NCBI RefSeq assembly: GCF_014651015.1
Contig: NZ_BMWB01000003.1
Location: forward strand, 92,561-156,560
Direction: 5' to 3'
Origin: Streptomyces xantholiticus
GTDB lineage: Bacteria > Actinomycetota > Actinomycetes > Streptomycetales > Streptomycetaceae
DNA length: 64,000 bases
The notes beneath the pieces were generated by a model that saw only the letters and a list, made by a program, of their open reading frames with translations, did not search any database and was not told where the DNA came from. Positions 52,609 through 60,968 of the stretch are shown here, one piece after another. The position numbers and the translations under genes were made by a program. Every line of letters starts with the position of its first letter. The first letter of the stretch is position 1.

Positions 52609-53601
52609 ATGAGCGGCATGACCATGGTGAAGGACATCGATGTCCGCGGTATGCAGCACTGTGAGACGACGGCGCTGGGCGTGCTGCTGCGGCATGAGGG
52701 ACTCGACTTGTCCGAGCCCATGCTGTTCGGGCTTGGCTCCGGGCTGTCCTTCGTCTACTGGGACAGCAAGGACATGGGTTTTCCCTTCCTGGGAGGCCGG
52801 GTCAAGCCGTTCGAGCTCACCAGGAACCTGGCCGCCGTACTCGGGCTTGAGCTGCTGGTCGGGGAGACCACCTCTCCGCGTAAGGCATGGCAGAACGTGG
52901 CGGCGTCCATCGACGCCGGTCGGCCGGTCGGCCTTCAGCTCGACAGCTACCACCTGGACTACTTCAGCACCAAGGTGCACTTCGGCGGGCACGTCGTGGC
53001 CATGTACGGCTACGACGAACAGGACGCCTACCTGGTGGATACCGACCCGCAGGGCGGAGCCGTTTCGACCAGCCTCGCCGGCCTGGCCAGGGCCAGAGCC
53101 GAGCGCGGCCCCATGACCGCCAAGCACCGCTCCTTCACCATCACAGCGCCCAGCAGCCTGACGTCACCGCAGGACCGGATCATCCCCGCGATCAAGACCT
53201 GCGCCGACGCCTTCCTGAACCCGCCCATCGCGAACCTGGGCCACCGGGGCATCGAGAAGACCGCGAAGCAAGTGCCGAAGTGGCTGCAGCGCAGCGACAA
53301 TCCGCGGGAGGACCTGCCACTGGCCGCCGTCCTCATGGAGAGGGCCGGCACCGGCGGCGCCCTGTTCCGCAATCTCTATCGGGACTTCCTCGCCGAGTGT
53401 GCCAAGTCGATCGACAGCAGCCACCTGCGCACTGGCCACAGCCTGTATACCGAGGCCGCCACCCTCTGGACACAGGTGGCCGCACTCATCGGGACAGCAG
53501 GAGAATCCGGCGAAGCGAAGCACCTCATGCAGGCCGGCTCGATCCTCCACGAGCTCTCGCGCATCGAACGCGATGCGATGCAGGCACTCAACATGCTCTA
53601 G
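52609..53601 (+). CDS. BtrH_N/DUF4872 domain protein
   Basis: 330 aa. ATG 52609 directly follows GAGGGAGGAGA; ATG 52618 is an alternative. The N-terminal 150 residues are a C39-peptidase-like fold: MQHCETTALGVLLRHEG (Cys18), MLFGLGSGLSFVYW, SYHLDYFSTKVHFGGHVVAMYGYDE (His) and YLVDTDPQGG (Asp). BtrH of butirosin biosynthesis is an acyltransferase of this type. The C-terminal part (about 190-330, LGHRGIEKTAKQVPKWLQ) fits DUF4872. A peptidase or acyl-transfer role is possible; the substrate is unknown. It lies 211 bp after the phosphatase gene, inside the island. Confidence 0.88.
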   Translation: MSGMTMVKDIDVRGMQHCETTALGVLLRHEGLDLSEPMLFGLGSGLSFVYWDSKDMGFPFLGGRVKPFELTRNLAAVLGLELLVGETTSPRKAWQNVAASIDAGRPVGLQLDSYHLDYFSTKVHFGGHVVAMYGYDEQDAYLVDTDPQGGAVSTSLAGLARARAERGPMTAKHRSFTITAPSSLTSPQDRIIPAIKTCADAFLNPPIANLGHRGIEKTAKQVPKWLQRSDNPREDLPLAAVLMERAGTGGALFRNLYRDFLAECAKSIDSSHLRTGHSLYTEAATLWTQVAALIGTAGESGEAKHLMQAGSILHELSRIERDAMQALNML

Positions 53602-53670
53602 CTAGAGCTGGGCCGTCTGTGGGGCCGTCGAAGGGCGGCCTTGAGTGACCAACAACGACCACAGACGGCC
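53595..53670 (+). repeat. Palindrome and 12-bp inverted repeat at the right side of the island
   Basis: The palindrome GCTCTAGCTAGAGC (53595-53608) covers the stop codon of the BtrH_N gene. GGCCGTCTGTGG (53611-53622) pairs with CCACAGACGGCC (53659-53670). Dense dyads next to an attachment repeat could be recombinase arm sites or a transcription stop for the BtrH_N gene. Confidence 0.55.
53608..53630 (+). repeat. Secondary direct repeat, right copy
   Basis: 23 bp, same as 49930-49951 apart from one extra G. Read on the minus strand it gives PQTAQL followed by a stop, similar to the PQTAQ of the left recombinase remnant, so it may be a second integrase end. Confidence 0.6.
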
Positions 53671-53734
53671 GCCCGACTGCTGGTCGGGCCGGTCTTGCCT
53701 TGGGTCCTCTGAGGTCGCATGCGAGCCGCACAAG

Positions 53735-53762
53735 TTCCTGCGCAACAAGAAGCAGGAGTGGG
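53735..53762 (+). repeat. Right attachment-site-like repeat
   Basis: Identical 28 bp to 49760-49787. It is followed 2 nt later by a copy of the glnA2 terminator, so it is the displaced glnA2 end with about 90 bp lost. Confidence 0.85.
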
Positions 53763-53764
53763 CG

Positions 53765-53799
53765 CTCCGGGCCGGCGGTGGTGAACCGTCGGCCCGGAG
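53765..53799 (+). terminator. Displaced glnA2 terminator copy
   Basis: 15-bp stem CTCCGGGCCGGCGGT/ACCGTCGGCCCGGAG with one G-T pair and a 5-nt loop, almost the same as 49882-49916. Confidence 0.8.
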
Positions 53800-53925
53800 T
53801 GGTCTTCGGCCCGACGACGAGGCGCTGCCGCCGAGTTGTGCGGTCTCGGACACACGAGGGAGCGGCCCTTCTGCAGCGCACCCTACCGAGCGCGCTACAG
53901 GGGGCCGCTCCCCGGTTACCGGCTC

Positions 53926-55596
53926 TCATCCACCAGTGTTCGCAGCGGATTCCAAGCACTGGGCGAACGGGTTCTCTTGCAGGCAGCTGTCGAGCGACTT
54001 GTCCCACTCGGTCAGCTGCTTGGTTGCCTCGGACTTCTGCCCGGCCGAGGCAGTCGGGCTCTGGGCCACGTTCAGCGTGTTGTTCACCTGCTTCGCGAAG
54101 TTCGTCGCCGCCGCCTGCTGCGCCGGCGGCGTACCGGGCTTCAGAGCAGTCACCAGGACGTTCGTCGTCGTCTCCACGACGTTGGTCGCCGTGACCTTCA
54201 CCGACGACGGGGCGTTCGACTTGAGAACGTCCACCAGGACAGTGGTCGTCGTCTTCACGGTGTTGGTCACCGCGACCTTCACCGCCGGTGATGCGCCCGA
54301 CTTCAGAACATTCACCAGAACGTTCGTCGTCGTCTTCACGACATTCGTCACCGCCACCTTCACAGCCGGCGAAGCATTCGACTTCAGGGCATTCACCAGG
54401 ACCGTCGTCGACTGCTTCACGGTGTTGGTGACGGCGACCTTGACCGAGTTCGGGGCGTTCGACTTGAGAACGTTCACCAGGACGGTGGTCGTTGTCTTCA
54501 CGGTGTTGGTGACGGCGACCTTGACCGAGTTCGGGGCGTTCGACTTGAGAACGTTCACCAGGACGGTCGTCGTCGTCTCGACGGTGTTGGTGACGGCGAC
54601 CTTGACCGAGTTCGGGGCGTTCGACTTGAGAACGTCCACCAGGACACTCGTCGACTGCTTGACGGTGTTGGTGACGGCGACCTTGACCGAGTTCGAGGCG
54701 TTGGAGTTGAGAACGTCCACCAGGACACTCGTCGTCGTCTCGACGGTGTTGGTGACCGCGACCTTGACGGACGAGGGGGCGTTGGAGTTGAGAACGTCCA
54801 CCAGGACACTCGTCGTCGTCTCGACGGTGTTGGTGACCGCGACCTTGACGGACGAGGGGGCGTTGGAGTTGAGAACGTCCACCAGGACGTCCGTCGTGGT
54901 CTCCACGGTGTTCGTCGCCGCGACCTTGACCGAGGAGGGGGCGTTGGAGTTGAGAACGTCCACCAGGACGTCCGTCGTGGTCTCCACGGTGTTCTTCACC
55001 GCCGCCTCCACGGCCGGCGGCTCACCCGACTGGTCGACATTCGCCAGGACATTCGTCGACTGCTTCACGATGTTCGCGAGCGCGACCCGCTCACTCAGCG
55101 GTGTCTCCGGGTCCTCGACCATCTTCAGCGTCTCGTTCAGATTGCCCGCCGTCTTCTTGAGCTCTTGGGGGGCGTTCTGCTGGTTGGTCAGGTCGTCGAC
55201 CCCCTTCTCCAGCTCAGGCGTCAGCTGCTGCAACTCCGCCCTCTTCTCCGCCGGCGGGGGCGGCGGGTTCTGCGGCGGAGGCGGGGGCGGCGGGTCCGCT
55301 GGCGGAGGCGGGTTCTGCGGCGGAGGCGGGGGCGGCGGGTCCGCTGGCGGAGGCGGGTTCTGCGGCGGAGGCGGGGGCGGCGGCGGAGGCGGGGGCGGCG
55401 GGTCCGCTGGCGGCGGCGGGTCCTCCGGCGGAGGCGGCGGAGGCGGGGTGGGTTGGGCAGGTACTGCGGTCGTGGCCTGCGCGACTGCTTGGTGCGCTGC
55501 CTCAGCAGTCGCCACGCTTGTCGACAGCGCAAGCGTCGCAGCCAAGCAGGAGGCGCCGACGAAACGGAAGACTCGTTGCTGGGGGGTTCTGGACAT
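53926..55596 (-). CDS. Secreted protein of about twelve 27-residue repeats with a polyproline linker
   Basis: 556 aa from ATG 55596. A signal peptide (FVGASCLAATLALSTSVATAEA) leads to a 70-residue linker of proline runs broken by DPPPPAD and QNPPPPA. After a short helical part (KRAELQQLTPELEKGVDDL), twelve to thirteen tandem 27-residue units follow, of type NTVETTTSVLVDVLNSNAP-SSVKVAVT, ending with DSCLQENPFAQCLE (two Cys). Each unit alternates a heptad-like hydrophobic pattern, so it could form a helical solenoid or an amphipathic rod on the cell surface. I know no matching family. Central repeats are nearly identical in DNA, so copy number may vary. Confidence 0.85.
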   Translation of the reverse strand: MSRTPQQRVFRFVGASCLAATLALSTSVATAEAAHQAVAQATTAVPAQPTPPPPPPPEDPPPPADPPPPPPPPPPPPPQNPPPPADPPPPPPPQNPPPPADPPPPPPPQNPPPPPAEKRAELQQLTPELEKGVDDLTNQQNAPQELKKTAGNLNETLKMVEDPETPLSERVALANIVKQSTNVLANVDQSGEPPAVEAAVKNTVETTTDVLVDVLNSNAPSSVKVAATNTVETTTDVLVDVLNSNAPSSVKVAVTNTVETTTSVLVDVLNSNAPSSVKVAVTNTVETTTSVLVDVLNSNASNSVKVAVTNTVKQSTSVLVDVLKSNAPNSVKVAVTNTVETTTTVLVNVLKSNAPNSVKVAVTNTVKTTTTVLVNVLKSNAPNSVKVAVTNTVKQSTTVLVNALKSNASPAVKVAVTNVVKTTTNVLVNVLKSGASPAVKVAVTNTVKTTTTVLVDVLKSNAPSSVKVTATNVVETTTNVLVTALKPGTPPAQQAAATNFAKQVNNTLNVAQSPTASAGQKSEATKQLTEWDKSLDSCLQENPFAQCLESAANTGG

Positions 55597-56006
55597 GGTT
55601 GTCCCAAGTGTGGTTTCCACGTACTGGTTTGGCCTGCGGAACGCGGCCCGGAGGACGGCGACGGCCTGTGGTCACGGAGTTCCACAGATCGACGACGCAC
55701 AGTCCATACAAGACCCACTGTTCCCCCGCTCGGCGCATCCCGCAACGCGGGAACGCCGTGCTCCGGCCTGCTAAGAGGGCATGCGATCCATGGAGTTGGC
55801 GTTCGCCGTGCGTATCGCGGTGACCTCTGCGACGCCCGCCAGGGCGTTGAACGCAAGTGCTTGCCGGTGCTGCGGCGGTACGCCGCCTCACGGCCGCACA
55901 CTTGCCGGGCCGGCGGCAACAGGGCGCCGGCCCGACCCGTGCGCCTGGCAGTGCTGTGGCGTGCGGTGCGGCGGGGGAGCCGCCGCGTCATGGGGAGGGG
56001 GCCGCG
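55597..56006. other. Intergenic region upstream of the repeat protein
   Basis: 410 bp. It should hold the promoter of the minus-strand repeat protein. No further gene or strong hairpin seen. Confidence 0.4.
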
Positions 56007-56153
56007 ATGCGGCAACGGAGATGCAAGTGGTGCGGCCGTGAACTACCGCGTCGGAGCCGGTGGCGCGCCAGGCGCTACTGCCGTTGTCGGCGCCAGGTCT
56101 GCTACCGGGTGAAATCGACGGTCGAGACCGTACTGGACGGCCTGAGCGGCTGA
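56007..56153 (+). CDS. 48-residue Cys-rich zinc-finger-like protein
   Basis: 48 aa. ATG with GGGAGGGGG upstream, a strong site. RRCKWCGRELPRRSRWRARRYCRCRRQVCYRV holds a CxxC and later YCxCRRQVC, matching the small C-x2-C...YC-x-xxC type of zinc ribbon found in short Streptomyces proteins. Very basic (about one third Arg/Lys), so nucleic-acid binding is likely. Easily missed because of its length. Confidence 0.7.
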   Translation: MRQRRCKWCGRELPRRSRWRARRYCRCRRQVCYRVKSTVETVLDGLSG

Positions 56154-56261
56154 GGAATCAGGTCAGAAGCTGTCCGTATTCCTCGTTCGTGCGGATGCGA
56201 AACGCGCCCGGTGCGGTGACCCTGGAGTCGCGGGGGACCCTGCGTCGAGGAGGAAAACCCC

Positions 56262-56471
56262 ATGTCCATGATGGACAAGCTCAAGAACATGCTCAAAGGC
56301 CACCCTGAGCGGACTGACCAGGGAATCGAGAAGGCCGGCGACTACGTGGACGACAAGACCCAGGGCAAGCACAGGCGCCACGTGGACACCGCGCAGGACC
56401 GGATGAGGGACCAGTACGGAGGCGGCGGCACCGCCGGTACGGAACGCCGCGACGAGCCCCCTCCCCAGTGA
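56262..56471 (+). CDS. MT0933-like antitoxin family protein
   Basis: 69 aa. ATG with AGGAGG upstream. MMDKLKNMLKGHPERTDQGIEKAGDYVDDKTQGKHRRHVDTAQDRM is the typical sequence of the family named after the Mycobacterium MT0933/Rv0909 antitoxin: a basic helix, GIEKAGDYVDDKTGGKH and a Gln/Asp-rich helix. In Streptomyces these usually stand alone with no toxin, so the name may overstate the function. No toxin-like gene is adjacent. Confidence 0.85.
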   Translation: MSMMDKLKNMLKGHPERTDQGIEKAGDYVDDKTQGKHRRHVDTAQDRMRDQYGGGGTAGTERRDEPPPQ

Positions 56472-56599
56472 CCCCACCTGTAGGGAACGGCCCGGCCCGG
56501 GCGGTGGCGCGAGCCCCCGGCCCGGGCCGTGGCGTGTCGGCGTCCGGTCGGCCCAGGACGGGCGCGCTGACACGCCCCGCCCTCGTGGGCGGGGCCCTG

Positions 56600-57031
56600 T
56601 CAGCGCTCCGACAGCGGAGCCGGTGCTTCCTGGACGCACCAGCTGTTGCCGTCCGGGTCCTTGAAGAACATGAACGAGTTCCACTCCTCGCCCGTACCCT
56701 CCTCCCAGCCCGTCGCGCCGACGTGCTGGATCGAGCTCACCGGGACGCCGCGCGACATCAGCTCGGAGTGGGCCTTCGCGATGTCCGTGACGCACAGCTG
56801 GAGCCCGTGGAGTGTGCCGGGGGACATGGTGGGCTGGTCGGGATGCGGCGGCATGCCGCTCAGCAGGGCGATGGAGCAGCGCGATCCCGGCGGGGTCAGC
56901 TGGATGATCCGCATGCCCGGAGCGACCTCGGAGTCGAGGTCGACCTTGAAGCCGCAGGCCTCTGCGTAGAAGGTCTTCGAGCGGTCCATGTCCGTGACCG
57001 GGACGGGGACGACTTCCAGGGTCAGTTCCAC
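56600..57031 (-). CDS. VOC family (glyoxalase/bleomycin-resistance-like) protein
   Basis: 143 aa. GTG with GAAGGG 6 nt upstream. Two beta-alpha-beta-beta-beta units: VPVPVTDMDRSKTFYAEACGFKVD, then LHGLQLCVTDIAKAHSELMSRGV and FMFFKDPDGNSWCVQEAP (the DPDGN and Glu ligand end). The fold binds a metal and serves in glyoxalase, dioxygenase or drug-binding roles. Follows the PPOX-like gene on the same strand after 25 bp. Confidence 0.92.
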   Translation of the reverse strand: MELTLEVVPVPVTDMDRSKTFYAEACGFKVDLDSEVAPGMRIIQLTPPGSRCSIALLSGMPPHPDQPTMSPGTLHGLQLCVTDIAKAHSELMSRGVPVSSIQHVGATGWEEGTGEEWNSFMFFKDPDGNSWCVQEAPAPLSER

Positions 57032-57056
57032 GGTGTTCCCTTCGTGGGGGCGGCTG

Positions 57057-57572
57057 TCACTGTGCGAAGCGCCAGCGGGTCTGGCCGAACGGGTCGCCCT
57101 TCGCGAAGCCGAAGGCCGTCCTTGGCGCCACCCGGAATACCAGTGCTTCGCCGGCTTCGTGCACGAACACGCCGTCGCCGACCGTGAACGTCCAGTCCGG
57201 ACCGTACTTGTGCGCGTATGCGTCCGCCAGAGCGCGCAGTGTCGGTTCGTCGGTCACGCGCACCGCCTCGCCCTCGACGACCACGTCGTACCCCTCGCTC
57301 AGTGACGGGACTCCGGTGGTGAGGACGACCTCCTGGTTCTCCCGGAGGTTCTTCGCCTTTCGTTCCCCGGGGCCGGTGCAGAAGTGCAGAGACTCGTCGT
57401 GCCAGACGGCGATCAGCGGGGTGACGTGCGGGCGGCCGTCCGGCCGTACGGTCGTCAGCCAGAACACCTCGGCGTCGCGGAGCTGAGCTGCCGCGTCCGA
57501 CCAGTCGGCCGCGGACGCCTTCGGGTCGCTGAAGCGGGTGTCGAGCTCTGGCAAGGGCTGGGCCTGTGGCAT
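57057..57572 (-). CDS. Pyridoxamine 5'-phosphate oxidase-like (PPOX class) flavoprotein
   Basis: 171 aa. ATG start. The split-barrel signature is VFWLTTVRPDGRPHVTPLIAVWHDESLHFCTGPGERKAKNLRENQEVVLTTG, the usual opening of PPOX-family proteins that bind FMN or F420. The C-terminus has FVHEAGEALVFRVAPRTAFGFAKGDPFGQTRWRF, common in the F420-binding type. Probably a single operon with the VOC gene. Substrate unknown. Confidence 0.9.
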   Translation of the reverse strand: MPQAQPLPELDTRFSDPKASAADWSDAAAQLRDAEVFWLTTVRPDGRPHVTPLIAVWHDESLHFCTGPGERKAKNLRENQEVVLTTGVPSLSEGYDVVVEGEAVRVTDEPTLRALADAYAHKYGPDWTFTVGDGVFVHEAGEALVFRVAPRTAFGFAKGDPFGQTRWRFAQ

Positions 57573-57783
57573 GGCGGCGGTCCTCTCGGTCGGCGACGCC
57601 TTTCGTCTGACACGGTCTGCGAATGTGTAGACCGCGCCCGGCCTTCGTACTCATCGGTCCGTGCACACCGGCCGGCCGGCGGACCCGCACCGCACCGCGT
57701 GGTCCGCCGGGCCCGGCGCCTCGGCCTGCGGCTACGCTCGAGCGCAGACGGCGGGACGGGACACGGCAGGACGGGAGACCGGG

Positions 57784-60771
57784 ATGACGGTTCCGGGGCG
57801 CAGGAGCAGTACCTTCACCCGGTTGCTGAAGCACGGCTTCACCGACCCTTCCGCCGCCGCACGGCTCCTCGATCTGCCCGACATGTCGTCGGTGCGCAGC
57901 GACCCGGTCCTCCTCGACGCCCTCGGCGCCACCGCCGACCCCGACCTCGCCCTGCGCTCCCTCGTCCGCCTCGCCGAGGCCCACGAGCGGGGCGAACGGC
58001 GCCGGTTCCTGGACAACCTGATCACCGCCAAACCGCTGCGCGACCGGCTGCTCGGCGTCCTCGGCGCGTCGGAGGCGCTCGGGGACCACCTCGCCCGCCA
58101 CCCCCGCGACTGGTACGCCCTCGCCACCTACGAGTCGGCCGACCTGCACCCGGGCGTCGAGGACTTCGAACGCGGACTCGCCGACGCCACCGACGCGGTG
58201 TCCCTGCGCGTCTCCTACCGCCGCTGTCTGCTGGCCATAGCCGCCCGCGACGTGTGCGGCACCACCGACGTGGCGGAGGCCGCCGCCGAACTGGCCGACC
58301 TCGCCACCGCCACCCTGCGGGCGGCCCTCGCCCTCGCCCGCGCCGCCGCGCCCGACGACGCCGCTGCCTGCCGGCTCGCCGTCATCGCCATGGGCAAGTG
58401 CGGCGGCCACGAGCTCAACTACGTCTCCGACGTCGACGTCATCTTCGTGGCCGAGCCCGTCAACGGCACCGAGGAGGCCAAGGCGCTGCAGGCAGCGACC
58501 CGTCTCGCCTCCCACCTGATGCGCATCTGCTCGGAGACGACCGTCGAAGGCACCATCTGGCCCGTCGATGCCAATCTTCGGCCCGAAGGGCGCAACGGAC
58601 CGCTGGTGCGCACGCTCTCCAGCCATCTCGCCTACTACCAGCGCTGGGCGAAGACCTGGGAGTTCCAGGCGCTCCTCAAGGCCAGGCCCGTCGCCGGCGA
58701 CGCCGCGCTGGGGCAGGCATACGCGGAGGCGGTCGCCCCGCTGGTCTGGCAGGCAGCGGAACGCGAGAACTTCGTCGCCGACGTCCAGAAGATGCGCCGC
58801 CGCGTCGTCGACAACATCCCCGCCGCCGAGATCGAACGCGAACTCAAACTGGGGCCCGGTGGACTGCGGGACGTCGAGTTCGCCGTGCAGCTGCTGCAAC
58901 TCGTCCACGGCCGCAGCGACGCCACCCTGCACAGCGGCACCACCCTCGAAGCCCTCCAGGCCCTCGCCGCCGGCGGCTACGTCGGCCGGGCGGACGCTGC
59001 GCAACTGGACGAGGCGTACCGCTTTCTGCGGGCCATGGAGCACCGCATCCAGCTCCACAAGCTGCGCCGCACCCACCTGGTGCCCGAGGACGAGGCCGAC
59101 CTGCGCCGCCTCGCGCGCTCCCTCGACCTGCGTACCGACCCCGTCGCCACCCTCAACCGGGAGTGGAGGCGGCATACGTCCGTCGTCCGCCGTCTGCACG
59201 AGAAGATCTTCTACCGGCCGCTGCTCGACGCCGTCGCCCAGCTCGCCCCCGGCGAGACCCGGCTCAGCCCCAAGGCCGCGGGCCAGCGCCTCGAGGCCCT
59301 CGGATACGCCGACCCCGCCGCCGCGCTGCGCCACCTCGAGGCGCTCGCCTCCGGGGTGAGCCGCAAGGCCGCCATCCAGCGCACCCTGCTGCCCGTCCTG
59401 CTCGGCTGGTTCGCCGACTCGGCCGACCCCGACGCGGGCCTCCTCGGCTTCCGCAAGGTGTCCGACGCGCTCGGCAAGACCCCCTGGTACCTGCGGCTGC
59501 TGCGCGATGAAGGAGCGGCCGCGGAGAACCTGGCGCGTGTGCTGTCCGCCGGGCGGCTCGCGCCCGACCTGCTTCTGCGCGCGCCGGAGGCCGTCGCCAT
59601 CCTCGGCGACCTGGAAGGGCTGCGGCCGCGCGGCAGGGACCACCTCGAACAGGAGGTCCTCGCCGCCGTCGGCCGCGCCGACACCGCGGAGGCGGCGGTC
59701 GCCGCGGCTCGCGGGGTACGGCGCCGGGAGCTGTTCCGTACCGCGGCCGCCGACCTCATCGGCTCCTACGGCACCGAGGAAAGCCCCGCCGAGGGCGATC
59801 CCGGCGCCTTGGTGGACCGCGTCGGCGACGCCGTCACCGAGCTGACCGCCGCCACCGTCGCGGGCGCGCTGCGCGCCGCCGTACGCGACCAGTGGGGCGA
59901 CACCCTGCCCACCCGCTTCGCGGTCATCGGCGTCGGACGCTTCGGCGGCCACGAGCTCGGCTACGGCTCCGACGCGGACGTGCTCTTCGTCCACGAGCCG
60001 CGCGACGGCGTCGAGGAACAGGAAGCCGCACGGGCCGCGAACTCGGTCGTCGCCGAGATGCGCCGGCTGCTGCAGCTGCCGACCGCCGACCCGCCTCTGC
60101 TGATCGACGCCGACCTGCGGCCCGAGGGCAAGAGCGGGCCGCTGGTGCGCACGCTCGCCTCGTACCAGGCGTACTACCGCCGGTGGTCCCTGACGTGGGA
60201 GAGCCAGGCACTGCTGCGGGCCCGGCCGATGGCGGGCGACCCCGCGCTCGGCGAAGCGTTCGTCGAGCTGATCGACCCGCTGCGGTATCCGCCACGGGGA
60301 CTCGGGGACGAGGCAGCGCGTGAGATCCGGCGGCTGAAGGCGCGCATGGAGTCCGAACGGCTGCCGCGGGGCGCCGACCCGACCCTGCACACCAAGCTCG
60401 GCCGGGGCGGGCTGAGCGACGTCGAATGGACCGTCCAGCTCCTTCAGATGCGGCACGGCGCGGCCGAGCCGGGCCTGCGGACCACGCGTACCCGCGAGGC
60501 CCTCGCGGCGGCGCGCGCGGCGGATCTCATCTCCACGGACGACGCCCGCACCCTCGACGAGGCCTGGGTCCTCGCGACCCGCGTCCGCAACGGCGTGATG
60601 CTGGTCCGCGGCCGGGCGGGCGACACCTTCCCCTCCGACGCGCGGGAGCTGGCGGCGGTGGGGCGGTACCTGGGGTACGGGCCCGGGCATGTGGGGGACA
60701 TGCTGGACGACTACCGGAGGGTGACGCGCAGGGCGCGGGGTGTGATGGAGAGGGTCTTCTACGACGCGTAG
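57784..60771 (+). CDS. glnE: Bifunctional glutamine synthetase adenylyltransferase/adenylyl-removing enzyme
   Basis: 995 aa. ATG 57784 (GGGAG upstream) starts MTVPGRRSSTFTRLLKHGF. The N-terminal nucleotidyltransferase unit has AMGKCGGHELNYVSDVDVIFV near residue 205, and the C-terminal unit repeats it as VGRFGGHELGYGSDADVLFV near 718; both keep the DxD metal pair. Glutamine-synthetase adenylyltransferase helical parts lie between. It attaches and removes AMP on GlnA in response to nitrogen. The neighbouring glnA2 lacks the target Tyr, so the substrate is probably a glnA elsewhere. Full length. Confidence 0.96.
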   Translation: MTVPGRRSSTFTRLLKHGFTDPSAAARLLDLPDMSSVRSDPVLLDALGATADPDLALRSLVRLAEAHERGERRRFLDNLITAKPLRDRLLGVLGASEALGDHLARHPRDWYALATYESADLHPGVEDFERGLADATDAVSLRVSYRRCLLAIAARDVCGTTDVAEAAAELADLATATLRAALALARAAAPDDAAACRLAVIAMGKCGGHELNYVSDVDVIFVAEPVNGTEEAKALQAATRLASHLMRICSETTVEGTIWPVDANLRPEGRNGPLVRTLSSHLAYYQRWAKTWEFQALLKARPVAGDAALGQAYAEAVAPLVWQAAERENFVADVQKMRRRVVDNIPAAEIERELKLGPGGLRDVEFAVQLLQLVHGRSDATLHSGTTLEALQALAAGGYVGRADAAQLDEAYRFLRAMEHRIQLHKLRRTHLVPEDEADLRRLARSLDLRTDPVATLNREWRRHTSVVRRLHEKIFYRPLLDAVAQLAPGETRLSPKAAGQRLEALGYADPAAALRHLEALASGVSRKAAIQRTLLPVLLGWFADSADPDAGLLGFRKVSDALGKTPWYLRLLRDEGAAAENLARVLSAGRLAPDLLLRAPEAVAILGDLEGLRPRGRDHLEQEVLAAVGRADTAEAAVAAARGVRRRELFRTAAADLIGSYGTEESPAEGDPGALVDRVGDAVTELTAATVAGALRAAVRDQWGDTLPTRFAVIGVGRFGGHELGYGSDADVLFVHEPRDGVEEQEAARAANSVVAEMRRLLQLPTADPPLLIDADLRPEGKSGPLVRTLASYQAYYRRWSLTWESQALLRARPMAGDPALGEAFVELIDPLRYPPRGLGDEAAREIRRLKARMESERLPRGADPTLHTKLGRGGLSDVEWTVQLLQMRHGAAEPGLRTTRTREALAAARAADLISTDDARTLDEAWVLATRVRNGVMLVRGRAGDTFPSDARELAAVGRYLGYGPGHVGDMLDDYRRVTRRARGVMERVFYDA

Positions 60772-60968
60772 TCCTGGGCGGGCGGCAGCGGGTGGGCGCG
60801 TACTGCTGCGCGGGACCCTCTTCCACGCCCTTCTTCTTCCCCTGCGCCTGGCGGTGCGGGTGGTACCCCGTCCCGACACCGGGCTGCGCCCCGGACAGTA
60901 GGCCCTCCGGTGTCGACCGGGCTCCGCCCGTACCGGCGCCACCCGTGCGGCATTGTGCCGCGCAGGGG

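Larger units (their letters stand above)
49760..53762 (+). mobile_element. Integrated island in the glnA2 3' end (about 4.0 kb)
   Basis: Bounded by 28-bp direct repeats of glnA2 sequence. Each repeat is followed by a copy of the glnA2 terminator (49882-49916 and 53765-53799). Inside, in order: an eroded tyrosine recombinase (minus), a PAS-PAS-GAF-SpoIIE phosphatase, and a BtrH_N/DUF4872 protein. The left repeat is part of the intact glnA2; the right copy lacks the remaining glnA2 codons. This is the pattern left by a site-specific element integrating in a gene's 3' end. No replication or transfer genes, so it is a minimal or decayed element. Confidence 0.72.

Noticed and set aside
55165..56112. 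Long plus-strand frame of Arg/Val/Gly opposite the polyproline repeat protein
   Set aside because: It is the antisense shadow of the proline-rich linker.
56262..56471. Toxin-antitoxin pair at the MT0933-like gene
   Set aside because: No toxin-like gene lies within 1 kb on either side, and stand-alone copies are usual in Streptomyces.
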